DNA of 64,000 nt from Pelecanus crispus (GCF_030463565.1 NC_134660.1:3175501-3239500); one strand, 5' to 3'. Counted from the stretch's first letter, positions 1-64,000 are shown. A program made the numbers and translations. The notes: generated by a model from the letters alone, not told the origin.

Positions 1-3000
1 CTTCATACTGCATAGAACGACTACCTAATTCAGAGTATTCAAATACTCTGCAAATGTATGGGAGAGCAAACAACTATGCGAGCAGCTTCAGCTGCTCCTT
101 GTATTATCATAAGATCATCAAGTAATTACACACTAGTAAAATAGGCTGGATTTACAGCCTGGGAAACTCAAGTGCCCATTTGCAAGCAGAACAGGAATAG
201 CGGAACGTTCTTCAGCTTATCCCCACATAAATGGGGTAACGACATTTGTCCATGAGGAGCCTGACCAAGATGCAACTCGTTTCATACAAAATAGCAGTGG
301 AAAGATTCTTGCTACTCACCAACACCTGACAGCTTCCAGGCAACATCTGTCAAACTAATTACTGACCCAAAGTCAGGCAAGGTCAGAAACCTTCTTGACT
401 TCTGCACAATTTATTTTGTGTGGCAAATTCCATGTTCATTGCTTTACTAAGGTTAACTATGATTTCCTACTGAGGCATCAACACATCTGAAGTCTGCAGC
501 AAAAGCACTGTAAAAGCAACGGTCTGTGCAGATCATTTCATAACGATACTTTCTGAACAATTTAAGATACTTCTTTTTAAGAGGCTGCCACATCCTCCAG
601 TGCTGAAGAACAAGCAGAAAGGTCCAGCCTTAAGCATGCACATCAGACAGAATCTAGAGCTGCCAGGAAGATGACAAGGAAATTCTCCCTGGCAAAACTC
701 CAGTGACCCCAAGCTCGCAGACCAGCTGGGCCCAGGGAAACACTGTTCCATGAAACCTTTAAAATTAATTTTTTTAAAAAAAAGTTACTTTTTGGGGGTG
801 GACCAGTCTCTGACCACACCACAACTCAACCCCTGCTCATCAGCTGCTCCCCAACAGAGGAGCTGGCACAAACACCACCACTACCCAGCAGATAAAATTA
901 AAGCAATTACATCAACCCTTTTCCATAAGGACCCCCACAATTTATGCAGCAGCAGACAATAATTATCCTGTGACCACACTATTCCTGTGCCTTAAACAAC
1001 CTGTGAGTGAGCCATCTGGCACGTTTACAGCTGTTCCGGTGCACTAGTTACAATCATTCCGAAATACAGATCTCCACTTTTGCTAATTTCCTAATTTTTA
1101 TTAAGCCACAGAGAACAGAATCACGCATTTAGACAAAGGTGAGTCCCCAAGCAAAGTATCTGTATTTGTCATATTGTAATTCCTAAAAAGAAGTACAGAA
1201 CATGGAAACCTTTGATGCTGACTTAGCTGATTCAGAAAAGGTTTTCACTTACTTTTGCTGTTTTTTATAGAAGCTAGCACAGACACATCACAAAGGCTGT
1301 ACTAAAACCAGATTCAAGTGTATGTCTGTGCATGCCCATTAATGCAGAGTGCCTGCACAGCCCTGACACAGCTCAAGATGTTTTACAAACATTAGGGAGA
1401 GTATTTGGAGGCTTAATTAGGTGTCTAATACTGTGACTATCACCTTAATTTACATGAGATCAGCTGAGCCACAGAAATTAAGCAACTTATGTAAGCCAGG
1501 AAGGGCCAAAGTAGAGAAGAGTTTAATGCACAAGACCCAAAGAAAATCTGCCCCAGCTGGCAGAAAGGCCTGCACTTTCTGAGCAACCAAAAAGAATAAC
1601 TGGAAGTAGAATAATCATCTCCAACCCACACATTTCTCTTTTAGCAAGAAGAAGTCCTATCCCAACAACAACAAAAAAGGAAACAGTGTGAAAGCACCTA
1701 CAAAAGCACTTCACGGTAATAACCGTGAACCATGGCACCGGCCTTACAACACCAAGAAAACCCCAGATGCGTTGAGACCGCCTCTGTTCTTCACAGCTGA
1801 GCCTTCCCCTCAGAGCAGGGCCAGGACCAAACACTGCCCACGAATTCTTCTATTTCTGCACCTGCTCAGCCTTCCCCCAAAAGATCCTATTCATGACTGG
1901 CTTCCTGCGCCCATCATTTCTGTAATGAAACTTGGGAAGGAGGAAGGAAGGGTAACATTAGAGGTCACTATCAGAAGATGACTGTGCCTTCAGCACAGTA
2001 TGTACATTTGGGTATTTTTAACAGTTCAAACACCACATTTTAATTAGCCTGGGGGAAGGAATGACTTGCCTGTAACCAGGGCTTTCCCAACTTTACAGGC
2101 CATGCAATTTGTCAGTATTCTATGCACAACATCCAGGTGCCTCTTCAGCAACATCTAATTTAACTCATTAGAATGACATCACCAGGAAGCCGGCTCCTTC
2201 CCAGCGCAGCTCCTTAAGCCTCCAATTTCTGACAGTAAACAAGCAGCACAAAACACCTCAGGCCACCAATATTATTTTGAAAATACTATTCCTCAGAGGA
2301 AGGAACAGTATTTTCAGGTTTTTTCCTCCTTTTAATTCCATCCACTGAACAATTTTCTAGAGCAATTGCCTCACCTTCTACAGAAATAGTTCTCTCCTCC
2401 CCAGTTCCCCAGGAGATAACCAACTGCCAGCGTTAGATGCTGCAGAACCAACGGAGTTTCCTAGACATCGGACCTTCCCATCTCACTGCCTGCAGAGACT
2501 GCAACGCTCAGCTGCTGCTGGGAACCAGCTCACTTGCTCTTGAGAAGAAAATGCGCAAAAAAGGTTGGGATTCCCACCACCCCCAGCCTTAGGCGACACT
2601 GCCTGCTCCCCTGGGCAAGGTGCACCAGACCGCTTTTAGAAATAAACTAGTTACTGAAATTTGAAGAAGCTCTTTAATTAGGATAACATTTTCAGAGCAG
2701 GACTCTGCCCAAACATACTCCTGCAACTCACATTTTTCCCATTATCCACAGCAAGGCAGGACAGAGCAAAAACTGCTGCATGTAGGTTTCAAATGGTAGC
2801 AGGGACAAGGGAATCGGGTACGATGAAGAAGTGGAGAGCACTCAAACCTACGAGTGTGAAGCTTCCTTTTCCACACTACAGTTTAATCCTTTCCTCCTCA
2901 TCCTCAGCGATGGGAGCAAGCTCTCTTCAGAAACCAGCCAGTGTGGCCTCGAGTTATTTCTATTTCTAGGACGCTCAAACTCTAGCAGACTGAAGACAGC

Positions 3001-3657
3001 CTGACTCCACTACAGGGTGTATGTTCTAATCCTGGGATACACGGAGGCCATGAGATCTCACACGGGACATGCAGCCAAGTCATCCCAAAATAAAGTGTCA
3101 CCCGGCAGCAAGCACAGCCCTGCACCGCCTGCGGCATGTCACCGCCCCCGGCGGGACCGCGGCCCTCGCGGCGGAGCCCCGGGCGGGAGCAGCCAGCGCT
3201 TCCCTGCGGGACGAGCCCCGGGTGGGAGAAAGGCCTTCGCCCCCAGGCCCGCCCCGGGCAGGGACCTGCCGAAGCCTCCCGGCAGCGCGCCCTGCCCTGC
3301 CCGGCTCCCCCGAGGCCAGGCCGGGAGCTGCCGGCTCCCCGACGCGTACCCGAGCCCCGCTGCTTGCGGTCCGCTGCCGCTGCCCCCGCCGAGCTCCCGC
3401 AGCCCGCCGGCCCCGCGGAGGAGGCCGGAGGGGCCCTGCCCGCCCCCCGGCGCTGACCCGCCGGCCAAGCACCTGCGGCTCCCCCGCACCGGGGTCCCGG
3501 GACCTGCCCCGCCCGCCCCCGGCTCCCCCAGCCTTACCCGCCCGCCGGGCCCCGGCCCAGGGACCCCGGCCCGGCCCGGCCCTGCCTGCCGGGAGAGACA
3601 CCAGCCGCCCCCTCCCCCGCCCGGCGGGGCGAGGCCGGCCCGCGGCAGCCGCTCTAC
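1..3657 (-). other. DNAJC7 intron 1 (no exon recognised)
   Basis: The first 3 kb is AT-rich and holds only short, unrelated open frames on both strands. It fits intron 1 of DNAJC7. I see no recognisable transposon, RNA gene or additional exon. From about 3.1 kb the composition changes abruptly to CpG-rich sequence of the promoter island. Confidence 0.6.
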
Positions 3658-3740
3658 CTCCGCGTCTCCTCCTCGCTCTCGGGATCGCCGGCTCCCTCGG
3701 GCGCCGCCATGATCACATCGCACTCAGCCGCCGCCGCCAT
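1..3740 (-). CDS. DNAJC7: DNAJC7 (partial: first coding exon plus intron 1)
   Basis: DNAJC7 (TPR2) is a cytosolic co-chaperone with TPR repeats that bind HSP70/HSP90 and a C-terminal J domain. Only its 5' end is here: the first coding exon (3658-3740) and the start of intron 1. The gene continues leftward out of the window, so none of the TPR or J-domain exons are seen. The call rests on the N-terminal peptide starting MAAAAECDV, which matches the conserved DNAJC7 start, and on the divergent neighbour NKIRAS2, the same arrangement as in human. The residues after about position 13 (acidic, Glu/Pro-rich) differ from what I recall of mammals, which is expected for this variable linker. No other exon could be recognised between 1 and 3657. 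Confidence 0.85.
3658..3740 (-). CDS. DNAJC7: DNAJC7 first coding exon
   Basis: The ATG is at 3740-3738 on the minus strand and opens a frame reading [16 protein letters not shown], then an acidic stretch ending in EEETR. The exon ends at 3658 with an AG|GTAGAG donor, leaving two bases of a split codon (83 coding bases, 27 codons plus 2). The start codon lies in a perfect YY1-type sequence. A second in-frame Met at residue 11 could be an alternative start, but the first matches the family. Confidence 0.85.
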
Positions 3741-3743
3741 CTT
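3733..3743 (-). promoter_or_regulatory. YY1-type site over the DNAJC7 start codon
   Basis: The minus strand reads AAGATGGCGGC, the full YY1 consensus, with the ATG of DNAJC7 inside it. YY1 sites of this kind sit just downstream of transcription starts of many CpG-island genes and can overlap the translation start. Binding is inferred from the motif only. Confidence 0.5.
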
Positions 3744-4362
3744 ACCGCCGGGCCGGGCTGGGGACGGGCGGGGGCGGCGCCGGAAGGGGCGGGGCTTCAG
3801 CTGACAACGACGGCGGCGCGCGAGCCGGCAAGAGCGGCGCTCGGCCGGGGCGGGGCGGCCTCGGGGTCCGCCCGCCATGGGGAGGCTGGGGGCGGGCCCG
3901 GGCGGCCGGCCGGCGGGGGCACCGGGGCGGGGACACCGGGCACCGGGCACCGAGCGGGGCCCCTCACCCGCCGTCACCGCGGCCCGGGGGTCTCGGCAGG
4001 CCCCGGTCCTCCCGCCCGCAGGGGGCGCTGTGGGCCTGCCGCGCCCCTTCCGCCGCCGCGCAGGGGAGGCCCCGCCGGCCCCTCGGCTCGGCCCAGCCCG
4101 GCCCGGCCGCAGCGCTGCCCCGGGCGGCCCAGCGGGGGCGGTCCCGCAGGCTGCCCTCCGGTCCGCCCTCCGGTCACGCTTCGCCTCTGAGGCCCGGGCC
4201 GGCTGTAGGCATCAGCCGCGTCCCCCGCCCATGGGCCGGCAGCTGCGGGCTGGGCCTCCGGCGTCCCCTCAGGCCCTTGTCCCCGCCCGGCCTGGCCCGT
4301 GGGTGCAGGCACCGAGCAGCACCGGCGGCCCGCAGCCCTCCCCCGACAGCCGTGTTTCGCAG

Positions 4363-4489
4363 GCGGATTCCTGCAGCGGCCCTCGGTGAGGCAGCATGGG
4401 GAAGAGCTGCAAGGTGGTTGTGTGCGGCCAGGCCTCCGTTGGGAAAACGTCCATCCTGGAGCAGCTTCTGTACGGGAACCATGTGGTTG
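4363..4489 (+). CDS. NKIRAS2: NKIRAS2 first coding exon (P loop)
   Basis: A TTTCGCAG acceptor ends at 4362, so the exon starts at 4363 with 33 bases of 5' UTR; the coding part is 4396-4489. It encodes residues 1-31 including the P loop and ends one base into codon 32 at a strong G|GTGAGT donor. The ATG has a purine at -3 (GGCAGCATGG) and gives the conserved N terminus [11 protein letters not shown]. Confidence 0.9.
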
Positions 4490-5570
4490 GTGAGTCCGTG
4501 GGGGACGGGGAGGGAGCCTGACAGGGGCCTGGGTCCCTTGGGCCAGGCTGTACCCGGAGACCCCCTAAACACGCCAGCGGTGGGGGTGGAGGAAAGCCTC
4601 GCCGTCCTGCCCCAGGACAGTTCTGCGGGTTGTGCCAGGGCCAAGACCCCGGCCACGGTCCCCATGTCTCCCCTGCCCACCTCTCTGGCAGGCTCTGAGA
4701 TGATCGAGACCCAGGAGGACATTTACGTGGGCTCCATTGAGACAGACCGGGGGGTGCGCGAGCAGGTACGCTTCTACGACACGCGGGGCCTGCGCGACGG
4801 CCTGGAGCTTCCCAAGCACTGCTTCTCCTGCACGGACGGCTACGTGCTGGTCTATAGCACTGACAGCAAGGAGTCCTTCAAGCGGGTGGAGCTCCTCAAG
4901 AAGGAGATTGACAAGTCCAAAGACAAGAAGGAGGTAAGTACCCCAGGGGAAAGGGGCTGCAGAGTGGGATTTGCTCCCCTTGTTCAAGTTCTCACCCAGG
5001 GAGTCTCCTTTTCTCTGGCATGTCACGAGATGGTGACAGGGGTCCCTGTTCTGTAAGACTCTGAGTTGTAACTGGCTGCTGTCCTGGGATGCTTTCTGAG
5101 CATACAAGTGCTCAACAGGCCCTTCCTCTTTGGGGCTGGTTTGAGACACACATACCCGAACAGGAGGGGAAGCTGCCAGAAGGGAGCACTGGGCAATGTG
5201 CCTTGGCCTGGAGGGGGAATGAGCTGCAGGACTGGGGCTGGCACCAAGGGCCTTCAGGGCAGAGCCAGGCAGCACCGTTCAGCTTTGCATTTGGTACCTT
5301 CAGGGATTCTTCTCACCCTTTTTTGAACAGGTCACCATCGTGGTTTTGGGCAACAAGTGCGACCTGCAGGAGCAGCGCCGGGTGGATCATGACGCAGCCC
5401 AGCACTGGGCCAAGGGTGAGAAGGTGAAGCTGTGGGAGGTGTCTGTGGCTGACCGGCGTACGCTGATCGAGCCGTTCATCTACCTGGCCAGTAAGATGAC
5501 ACAGCCGCAAAGCAAGTCTGCTTTTCCCCTGAGTCGCAAGAACAAGGGCAGTGGATCCGTGGATGGCTGA
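4396..5570 (+). CDS. NKIRAS2: NKIRAS2, kappaB-Ras2 small GTPase (complete, three coding exons)
   Basis: kappaB-Ras proteins are atypical Ras-like GTPases that bind the PEST region of IkappaB-beta, slow its degradation and so restrain NF-kappaB; they also act on Ral signalling. The coding exons are 4396-4489, 4692-4933 and 5331-5570. They join in frame to 191 residues, the family's usual length. Visible motifs are the P loop GQASVGKTS (11-19), DTRG (61-64), NKCD (120-123) and the SVAD segment as G5. Ras Gly12 and Gln61 correspond here to Ala13 and Leu65, the hallmark of kappaB-Ras with low GTP hydrolysis. There is no C-terminal CAAX box. NKIRAS2 is preferred over NKIRAS1 because the sequence closely matches NKIRAS2 as I recall it and DNAJC7 and ZNF385C flank it. 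It shares a CpG-island promoter with DNAJC7 and converges with ZNF385C. Confidence 0.96.
4692..4933 (+). CDS. NKIRAS2: NKIRAS2 second coding exon (switch regions)
   Basis: The acceptor is TGGCAG|G and the donor GAG|GTAAGT. The 242 bases plus the one carried over make 81 codons (residues 32-112), covering the effector region and the DTRGLRDG switch II segment. It ends in phase 0. Confidence 0.95.
5331..5570 (+). CDS. NKIRAS2: NKIRAS2 last coding exon (NKCD motif and C terminus)
   Basis: The acceptor follows a pyrimidine-rich run ending in TTTTGAACAG at 5330. The exon encodes residues 113-191 and stops with TGA at 5568-5570. It contains the guanine-binding NKCD and the polar, Lys/Ser-rich tail ending in GSVDG. 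Confidence 0.95.
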   Translation, partial: VTIVVLGNKCDLQEQRRVDHDAAQHWAKGEKVKLWEVSVADRRTLIEPFIYLASKMTQPQSKSAFPLSRKNKGSGSVDG

Positions 5571-6509
5571 ACCTTGTTCTTCCTTCTCTTCCCTTGCCAC
5601 CTCTTCTCCCTCACCTCCCTACTTCCCTTGCACATACCTCCTGCTGAGCCTCTTTGGTGTTGCGGAGCCTGCGGGAAGCACGGTGGCACGAGGAACAGGC
5701 ATCCCAGGGCTGGGGATGGTCTTTGAGGATGAGAGAGGTGAGCCATCTCCCTGCACTGGGACAGGTTCTGCTCTTTTCACTGCCCAGCCCCTGCAGATGT
5801 TGGAGGTGCTACAGGAAAGCCAGGATTCACCAAGTTGTCCCGCTGCTCTCGGGGCGCCGGCTGGCAGACCCGAGGGCTGTAGGCTGCTAGAGGGGAGGCA
5901 CAACATGGGACTGGCCAGCAGGTGGGGATCAGCTCCACGGCTGAGCGCAGCTGCACCAGAGGAAACAATTCCCTCCCTCTCGAGCTGCTCTGTTTTATAT
6001 TTACTGATACCATGTGCGAAGAGCCCATTTGTTGGCTCTGCCTCCAGCCCAGCTGCTGCTAGAGCAGCTCTCCCTTGTCCTACCCCAGCCGGCTCTGTGG
6101 TGCTGCAGTGTTCCCCAGCAGATTGCCCCTTACCTGGCAGCGCCTGCTGCTCCTTTACGTGCAGAAATACTCAGTCATCCTGCCCCAGTGAAGGCACGGC
6201 GCAGAGGAGGGCAAGATGCTGTAATTGAGGGCAGGGTGTCCACATCCTCTACACTGCAGCCCTCCTCTTCCTGAGTGCCAACTCAGTCATGACCTTGGAG
6301 AAGCTGGGACTGTGCTTAGCCTGCACACCCTGATGCTTAGGGCTGTGACAGCTCTCGCTGCCCATCTGTCACGGTGCTGACTCTCCTCTCAGAACCACCA
6401 CAAGACAAGGGAAAGGTGTCCCAGCGACACGTGTTCCCTTCAGCTAGTCTGGATCTAGGGGAAAAAAAAAGAATGACGAGAAAGCCCTGGCTTGTTTATA
6501 CTTGTTCCT

Positions 6510-6515
6510 TTTATT
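6510..6515 (-). terminator. ZNF385C: Candidate distal polyadenylation signal of ZNF385C
   Basis: The minus strand reads AATAAA here, 13 bases from the opposing NKIRAS2 signal. A second minus-strand AATAAA is at 6658-6653. No minus-strand AATAAA was seen between the ZNF385C stop (9605) and 6658, so one of these two probably ends the ZNF385C mRNA. This would give a 3' UTR of about 3 kb. Confidence 0.45.
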
Positions 6516-6528
6516 TACTGAGTAACAC

Positions 6529-6534
6529 AATAAA
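6529..6534 (+). terminator. NKIRAS2: Polyadenylation signal of NKIRAS2 (AATAAA)
   Basis: A canonical AATAAA lies about 960 bases after the NKIRAS2 stop and is followed within 30-40 bases by a T-rich run (6563-6579) suited to a downstream element. It is the first such hexamer on the plus strand after the stop. Confidence 0.65.
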
Positions 6535-9500
6535 GCGATGAGATTCGATTATCAAAATATTTTCCTTTTTTTTTTTTCCCCAACAGTTATAGTACATCAA
6601 AAAAATATACAATGAACATTACAGGAGGGGTACTGGCCAAGTCCCTAGAGTCTGTTTATTCCATTTTTGTAGGGTGTTTTTTTTTTTTTGTTTGGGTGTG
6701 GGTTTTTTTTTTTGAATCAAACTGTTCACATCACTCCAAGGTTATTTACAGAGGGGCACACGTTATTGAGCGCTATGGACTATGCCCTACTACCTAGTAC
6801 AGCATATGCTAAGTCAAAGGCAGTAAATGCTTTGGATAGCACGGGAGCAGGGAGGGTTTCTGGAGGCAGGGGAATGCGATAGAGGGAGCACGTTCTTACG
6901 CAGCTTGTTGCAGTATTATTGTTATCAGAAGGAATGGCTTTCAAGGGGTTAAAGTGCCAAGTGTAGGAGTGTATTAGGACTCCACTGGTGGAGGGGTGAC
7001 AGGAGCAGCCACTGCTGGCTCCAGCACAGGCTTTTTCGAACAAAATGCAGGGGAACAACCCACCAGTGCCAAGCGGCTCCTGCAGGCTGGAGCACGGCCA
7101 GAGCTGGCTGCTCCCGGCTCCCCATGCTCCTGAGGCTGGTTGGGCACGTTGCAGGAGGGGACAGGAGGGGACACGCTGCCCTTCTCTGCTGTGGCCAGGG
7201 CTGGGAGTGACCGGCGAGGCGGCCTGGGGAAGAGCACAGTGAGATGAGCAGGGGGAAGGCTGGAGCCAGGCTGACCACGGGCTGCTCGGCACTGCGATGC
7301 TGTCGGAGCGGTCTCCCTCCTGCCGCCCACGGGCGCCAGCCAGCGCAGGCTCCAGTCCTGCAGGATGCGGGGGCCAGGCTGCACGCGTCCCCTGGGCTGT
7401 GGGACCATCTCCCTCTCCCTGTCAAAGCCATTGCTGCTGGGAGCCTTCCTTCCCTCAGCTGCTCTCCGAGCCACAGCTCCCACCACCACTCTAAGACCTT
7501 TCGGTTGTCTCTACCCCCAGCCTTCCATACAAGCTCACTCTTCTCCTGGTGCCCTCTCTCCACTTTGCTCCCTCCCTGGGGCGGAGGGGAGATGCCCTGA
7601 GCAGATGCATCTGTACCCGGGTTCTCCCTCGCACTCCTGTCCTCTGCGGCAGGAGTGCAGCAGCGGCACTGCGGGTCAGCGCTGCCCACGGTGCGAGAAA
7701 CGGGCCCTCCAGACGCAGGCATATGGCTCCGTGCCACCCTGCTCCCTCTGTGCGGGCTTCCTGCCCTTGCCCAAGGCTCCAGCTCTTTCCGCCAGCTCTG
7801 GGAAGCAGAAGCATTTCATCCGCCTGAGTAACCCGTTGGCTGGTTCCGATTCACCTCCCGTTGCCAGGACCCCGCCCTGAGCATTGGTGGATTGCACTGG
7901 GCAAAATCCTCCTGAAATCCGGGTGTTGCTTATGGCCAAGGCGTCAGATATGTGTGCTTGTGCGTGTGGATTCCCAGGTGCACAAACCAACCTGCCTCTT
8001 TCCGAGGGCTGGGAGGGAACGTGGCCCACAGCAGAGGTCTCTGAGCCAGCACCCTGGGCCAGGGGATGAGAAGGGAATCGTCTGCACAAAGCTAAGTGTT
8101 GTGTTGCTCTTTTTTCCGCTTCGACCACCGCTCCTGGCTGTACGGACAGCATGAGCACCAAAGTAAAATGCAGACAGCAAATGCGGCGGGCGAGCTGCTC
8201 CCCCTGGATTGCATAGATCGGGGTGGGTTGTCACTCCAGCGTAAGGTCCATTTGGGTTGCAACTTTCCTGCATATTTCTATTTACAGCAGCGCGCTGGGA
8301 ACCCGGAGCGCCGTGGTTACAGTTTTCAGACCAGGTCATCGCTGGGCTTTCTGAGCACAGTGAAAAGCAGAGCTACGGCTTCAGGGTCCCTCCGGAGCCC
8401 GGCTTTCCGCAGGCTATGATGGGAGCATCACAGGGAGAGCACCGGGCGTAGGCTGTGGGTGCTGCCTGCTCCTTCGTAGCTGATTGTCCGGGCTGCCGGG
8501 GATGCCTTTGTTTTTGGGAGTCATGCGTAACTCCCTGGAAGCTCCTAACGGGGATGGGGTTGGACAGCCAGGCACGGCAGCTGGCTGGCAGGTGAGCAAC
8601 AGCATTGCCTTTCACTGGAGAACCGAAAGTGCTTTAGGGACATTCACTCAGCCTCACAGCATCTCCCGGGAGGTAGGGGCAGGGCTGTCCCCCGCGGGTG
8701 GGACAGAGGCAAACAGTGGGTGCCGAGCCGAGTCACCTCCTCGGGGAGCCCGCACCGGTCGGCCCGGCTTGCCCGACCTCGCTGGGCTGGAACAGAGCCC
8801 GTCTCCAGCCACATGCCCAAGTTGTGTGCTTCTCGGGGGCCAGGGCAGGGGCAGTGTGCTTTCGGAGGGAGGAGGCACCGGCCCTGGGCTTCGGCTATTG
8901 CTCTCAGAGTGAAGATACAGTCAGTGTGGCCGGTGCCCGCCGCAGCGGGGGCTCTTTGGCTGGTGGGATGTAGGGGGTTGTGGGGCGTAGGGGGCTGGTG
9001 GGCAGCACGGAAACCCCCAGCCAGCACGGGCAAGCGCGGGGCTGGCGAGGGCACAGCCAGCCTGGCCCGAGAGGGGAACCGCCAACTTTCTGCTTGTGCT
9101 GGGGTCGCTTCTCCCAGTACGAGAGGCTGAGACTCCCCTCGCAGTTCCCTTCCCACTGGGCTGGCAGGGACCGGCTGGCCAGAGGGATGCTCCTTCCCCA
9201 AGGACCAGCCAGCTCCTCTTCTTCCAGTCCCATCACCTGGGAGGGTGATGAACGAGAAACCAGCAGGCCAAGGACAAGGCAGCCCCTGCCCACGAGACAC
9301 AAGAGGGTCCTAGTGACTCGGGCGCCGTCCTCTCCCCTGCACCGCGCAGCCGTGTGATGGGCTTCTCTGCCGAGCACAGGGCCGGCACGGGCAGGGGGAG
9401 TGGCGGGGGCTGGCCGGGCTCTGCTGGGGTATCTTGCTCCAGAAGGAGCCTGCTCGAAGCAAAGGAGAAGCCGGGGTTGACGTCTACAACTATGGTTTCC

Positions 9501-9604
9501 CACCAGCCAGAAGAGCAGCCTGCCCAGGAGCGTCGCCCCACACCGTGCAGCCCCCGTGGCACAGCCCGGTCCGCAGCGGACGGACCCTCGGCGGGCGAGC
9601 AGCT

Positions 9605-62725
<53,121 letters not shown>

Positions 62726-64000
62726 CTGCGGGAGGAAGGACACACCCGCCGTGAGGACAGAGGGACCAGAACAGGGGGCCAGGTGAGGCAGGAAAACCCA
62801 GCACGGGTCCCACGCCTGTGGGGTACCCAGGCTGCCTGGATCTGGGGGACTCTGAGCAACAGCAGCATTTGCACCTCTGCAAGGAGTTGCATTAGGTAAG
62901 AAGACACGGGCAGCAGCATTCCTAGCAGGTCAGTGCTGGAGCAGGGAATAACCCACTTCCAAGATTCTAGCACCAGACAACGCTCCTCGTGTCTGTTAAA
63001 GTCTGTCTGTTCATTCCCGGACAGCACCGTAGGTTGGCCCAAGGCAGAGCTGGGATGGTAACCAACTCTCTGCAGGCAAGAAATTCAACTGGAAGGACTT
63101 GTGCGCTGCTCTGGTGTCTGGCACCAGCACCTCGAGCCACAAGCACTTTCTTACCCACGTTAAGCGGGTGCCTGTCCTGAACGCAGGGCTCTGCGGGACC
63201 AACTCGCATTGGGAGCTCAAGTCCCAGACCTGCACAGGGACACCACGTGGAAGAGCTGCCCGTGGAAGGGTTGGGATCAGCCAGGGACAGCCCTCCTGCA
63301 GCCTTCGCCTCGCAGACACACTGTCCCCACTGCCCGACCCCAAACCAGGAGCTAGCGGGATATCCAGAACCGAGCCTCGGAGAGGCGCGAAGGTCACCCA
63401 AGCCCTGCGATCCAGTTACCACCTTGGAGCTGGCAGCTGCCGGTTACAAATACACACAGGCACGCTGCACCGAGACACCCCGAGGGGCCAAGAGTGGGGG
63501 ACAGGGGTGTCTGTGGGTGGCCAGACAGGCCCCAAAAGTGCACTGCAGAGATGCCCCTGGCATCCTTGGGAAGGGCTGCAACAGACACTGCTCGGGGGTT
63601 CACCTGTGCCCACCTCGGGCATTAGGGACCAGCCCAGAGGCTTTGGTTTATGCGCCGGGCAGCGTGAAACACCACGGCTCTCCCTGCCTGACCTGGTGCA
63701 GCACCATCCTGGAAAACCTCACCCAGCAGCCCCAACTCACCGCTCCTGATGGCGGGAGGCTCTGCGCATCCCCTCGCACACGGTTTGTGTTTCCCAGGCC
63801 CGCAGCCGCTGCGAGCTCGGTCCCCCCTGCCCGCGTTTGCTGCGGGAGGTGACTGCGGGAGCTGGGACAAGCCCAGTAATTTCTCCCCAAAAGACGATCC
63901 ACTGCAACGTGAGCGCCCCAAGAAGCGCCCCCGGTTCCTCAGCAGCGAGCCCGGCAGCCCTGCGTGGGTGGGTTCGGTGGGGGCTGCCCACCCTCCCCCC
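62726..64000 (-). other. ZNF385C intron upstream of the first exon seen
   Basis: The acceptor at 62727-62726 shows that a further 5' exon lies to the right. None is recognised before the window ends. CpG-rich sequence at 63.75-63.95 kb has no identifiable exon. Confidence 0.55.

Larger units (their letters stand above)
3100..4400. promoter_or_regulatory. CpG-island bidirectional promoter between DNAJC7 and NKIRAS2
   Basis: This block is extremely GC- and CpG-rich, and the two genes are transcribed away from it (DNAJC7 ATG at 3740 minus, NKIRAS2 ATG at 4396 plus). It contains GC boxes of the GGGGCGGGG type near 3784-3793 and 3846-3856, and a YY1-type site over the DNAJC7 start codon. No TATA box is evident, as expected for housekeeping genes. 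An untranslated first exon of NKIRAS2 should lie within about 3.85-4.33 kb but its limits cannot be read. Long open frames here are composition artefacts. Confidence 0.75.
5571..6550 (+). other. NKIRAS2: NKIRAS2 3' UTR
   Basis: This is non-coding sequence after the NKIRAS2 stop. It runs about 1 kb to a canonical AATAAA at 6529-6534, with cleavage expected some 10-30 bases later. No internal polyadenylation signal was found before it. The open frames within it are not protein-like. Confidence 0.65.
6490..9604 (-). other. ZNF385C: Putative ZNF385C 3' UTR
   Basis: About 3.1 kb lies between the ZNF385C stop codon and the first downstream minus-strand polyadenylation signals. It holds no credible coding exon on either strand. 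The part nearest the end (6560-6800, read on the minus strand) is A/T-rich with A runs, as in the distal part of vertebrate 3' UTRs. The 3' UTR could end earlier at a variant hexamer that I cannot recognise. Confidence 0.45.

Noticed and set aside
3017-4389. Long Pro/Arg/Gly-rich frames (up to 373 residues) in the promoter island
   Set aside because: CpG-island sequence lacks stop codons by chance; the frames overlap each other on both strands and cross the DNAJC7 exon and the NKIRAS2 promoter.
4277-5056. 259-residue frame running through the first two NKIRAS2 exons
   Set aside because: It reads through intron 1 and starts out of frame with the P-loop exon; the spliced 191-residue protein explains the coding signal.

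Overview
This window is vertebrate nuclear DNA, almost certainly from a bird. It holds spliced genes with GT-AG introns, avian-type CR1 LINE 3' ends, a bird-type endogenous-retrovirus solo LTR, and very GC-rich introns with CpG islands and minisatellites, as on avian microchromosomes. The gene content (DNAJC7, NKIRAS2, ZNF385C and a C17orf113 homologue) is the synteny block of human 17q21.2. That block corresponds to chicken chromosome 27, from memory of vertebrate synteny. The species cannot be fixed from the sequence alone.

Layout, left to right. Positions 1-3657 are intron 1 of DNAJC7 (minus strand), whose first coding exon is 3658-3740. A CpG island of roughly 3.1-4.4 kb is a shared head-to-head promoter with NKIRAS2 (plus strand, coding exons 4396-4489, 4692-4933, 5331-5570, 191 aa, complete). 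The NKIRAS2 3' UTR meets the long putative 3' UTR of ZNF385C (minus strand) at about 6.5 kb, where opposing AATAAA signals lie 13 bases apart. ZNF385C fills the rest of the window. Its last coding exon is at 9605-9829 and six more exons run to 21735. A 40.7 kb intron (21736-62476) follows, then an upstream exon at 62477-62725 that carries a fourth zinc finger. A gene for a hAT-transposase-derived protein (C17orf113 homologue, two coding exons, 683 aa) sits inside the large intron on the same strand, at 28589-32310.

The most interesting point is a probable alternative ZNF385C first exon at 45093-45102. It has only ten coding bases (Met-Leu-Leu-G) before a good donor, in the correct phase for the 21.6 kb exon, and it matches the short N terminus of the paralogue ZNF385A. 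It lies in a CpG island, and a roughly 500-bp minisatellite with a 33-bp period lies directly upstream in the position expected of its promoter. ZNF385C would then have two promoters: a distal one giving a 504-residue or longer four-finger protein, and an internal one giving a 425-residue three-finger protein.

Most of the window is non-coding. Long open frames in the GC-rich introns are by-products of base composition and tandem repeats and were not annotated. AT-rich islands within the large intron (about 50.1, 54.5 and 57.7-58.2 kb) are candidate conserved regulatory elements, but comparative data are needed to test that. Gene identities rest on recognising the translated proteins from memory of the families. 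No database search was run.
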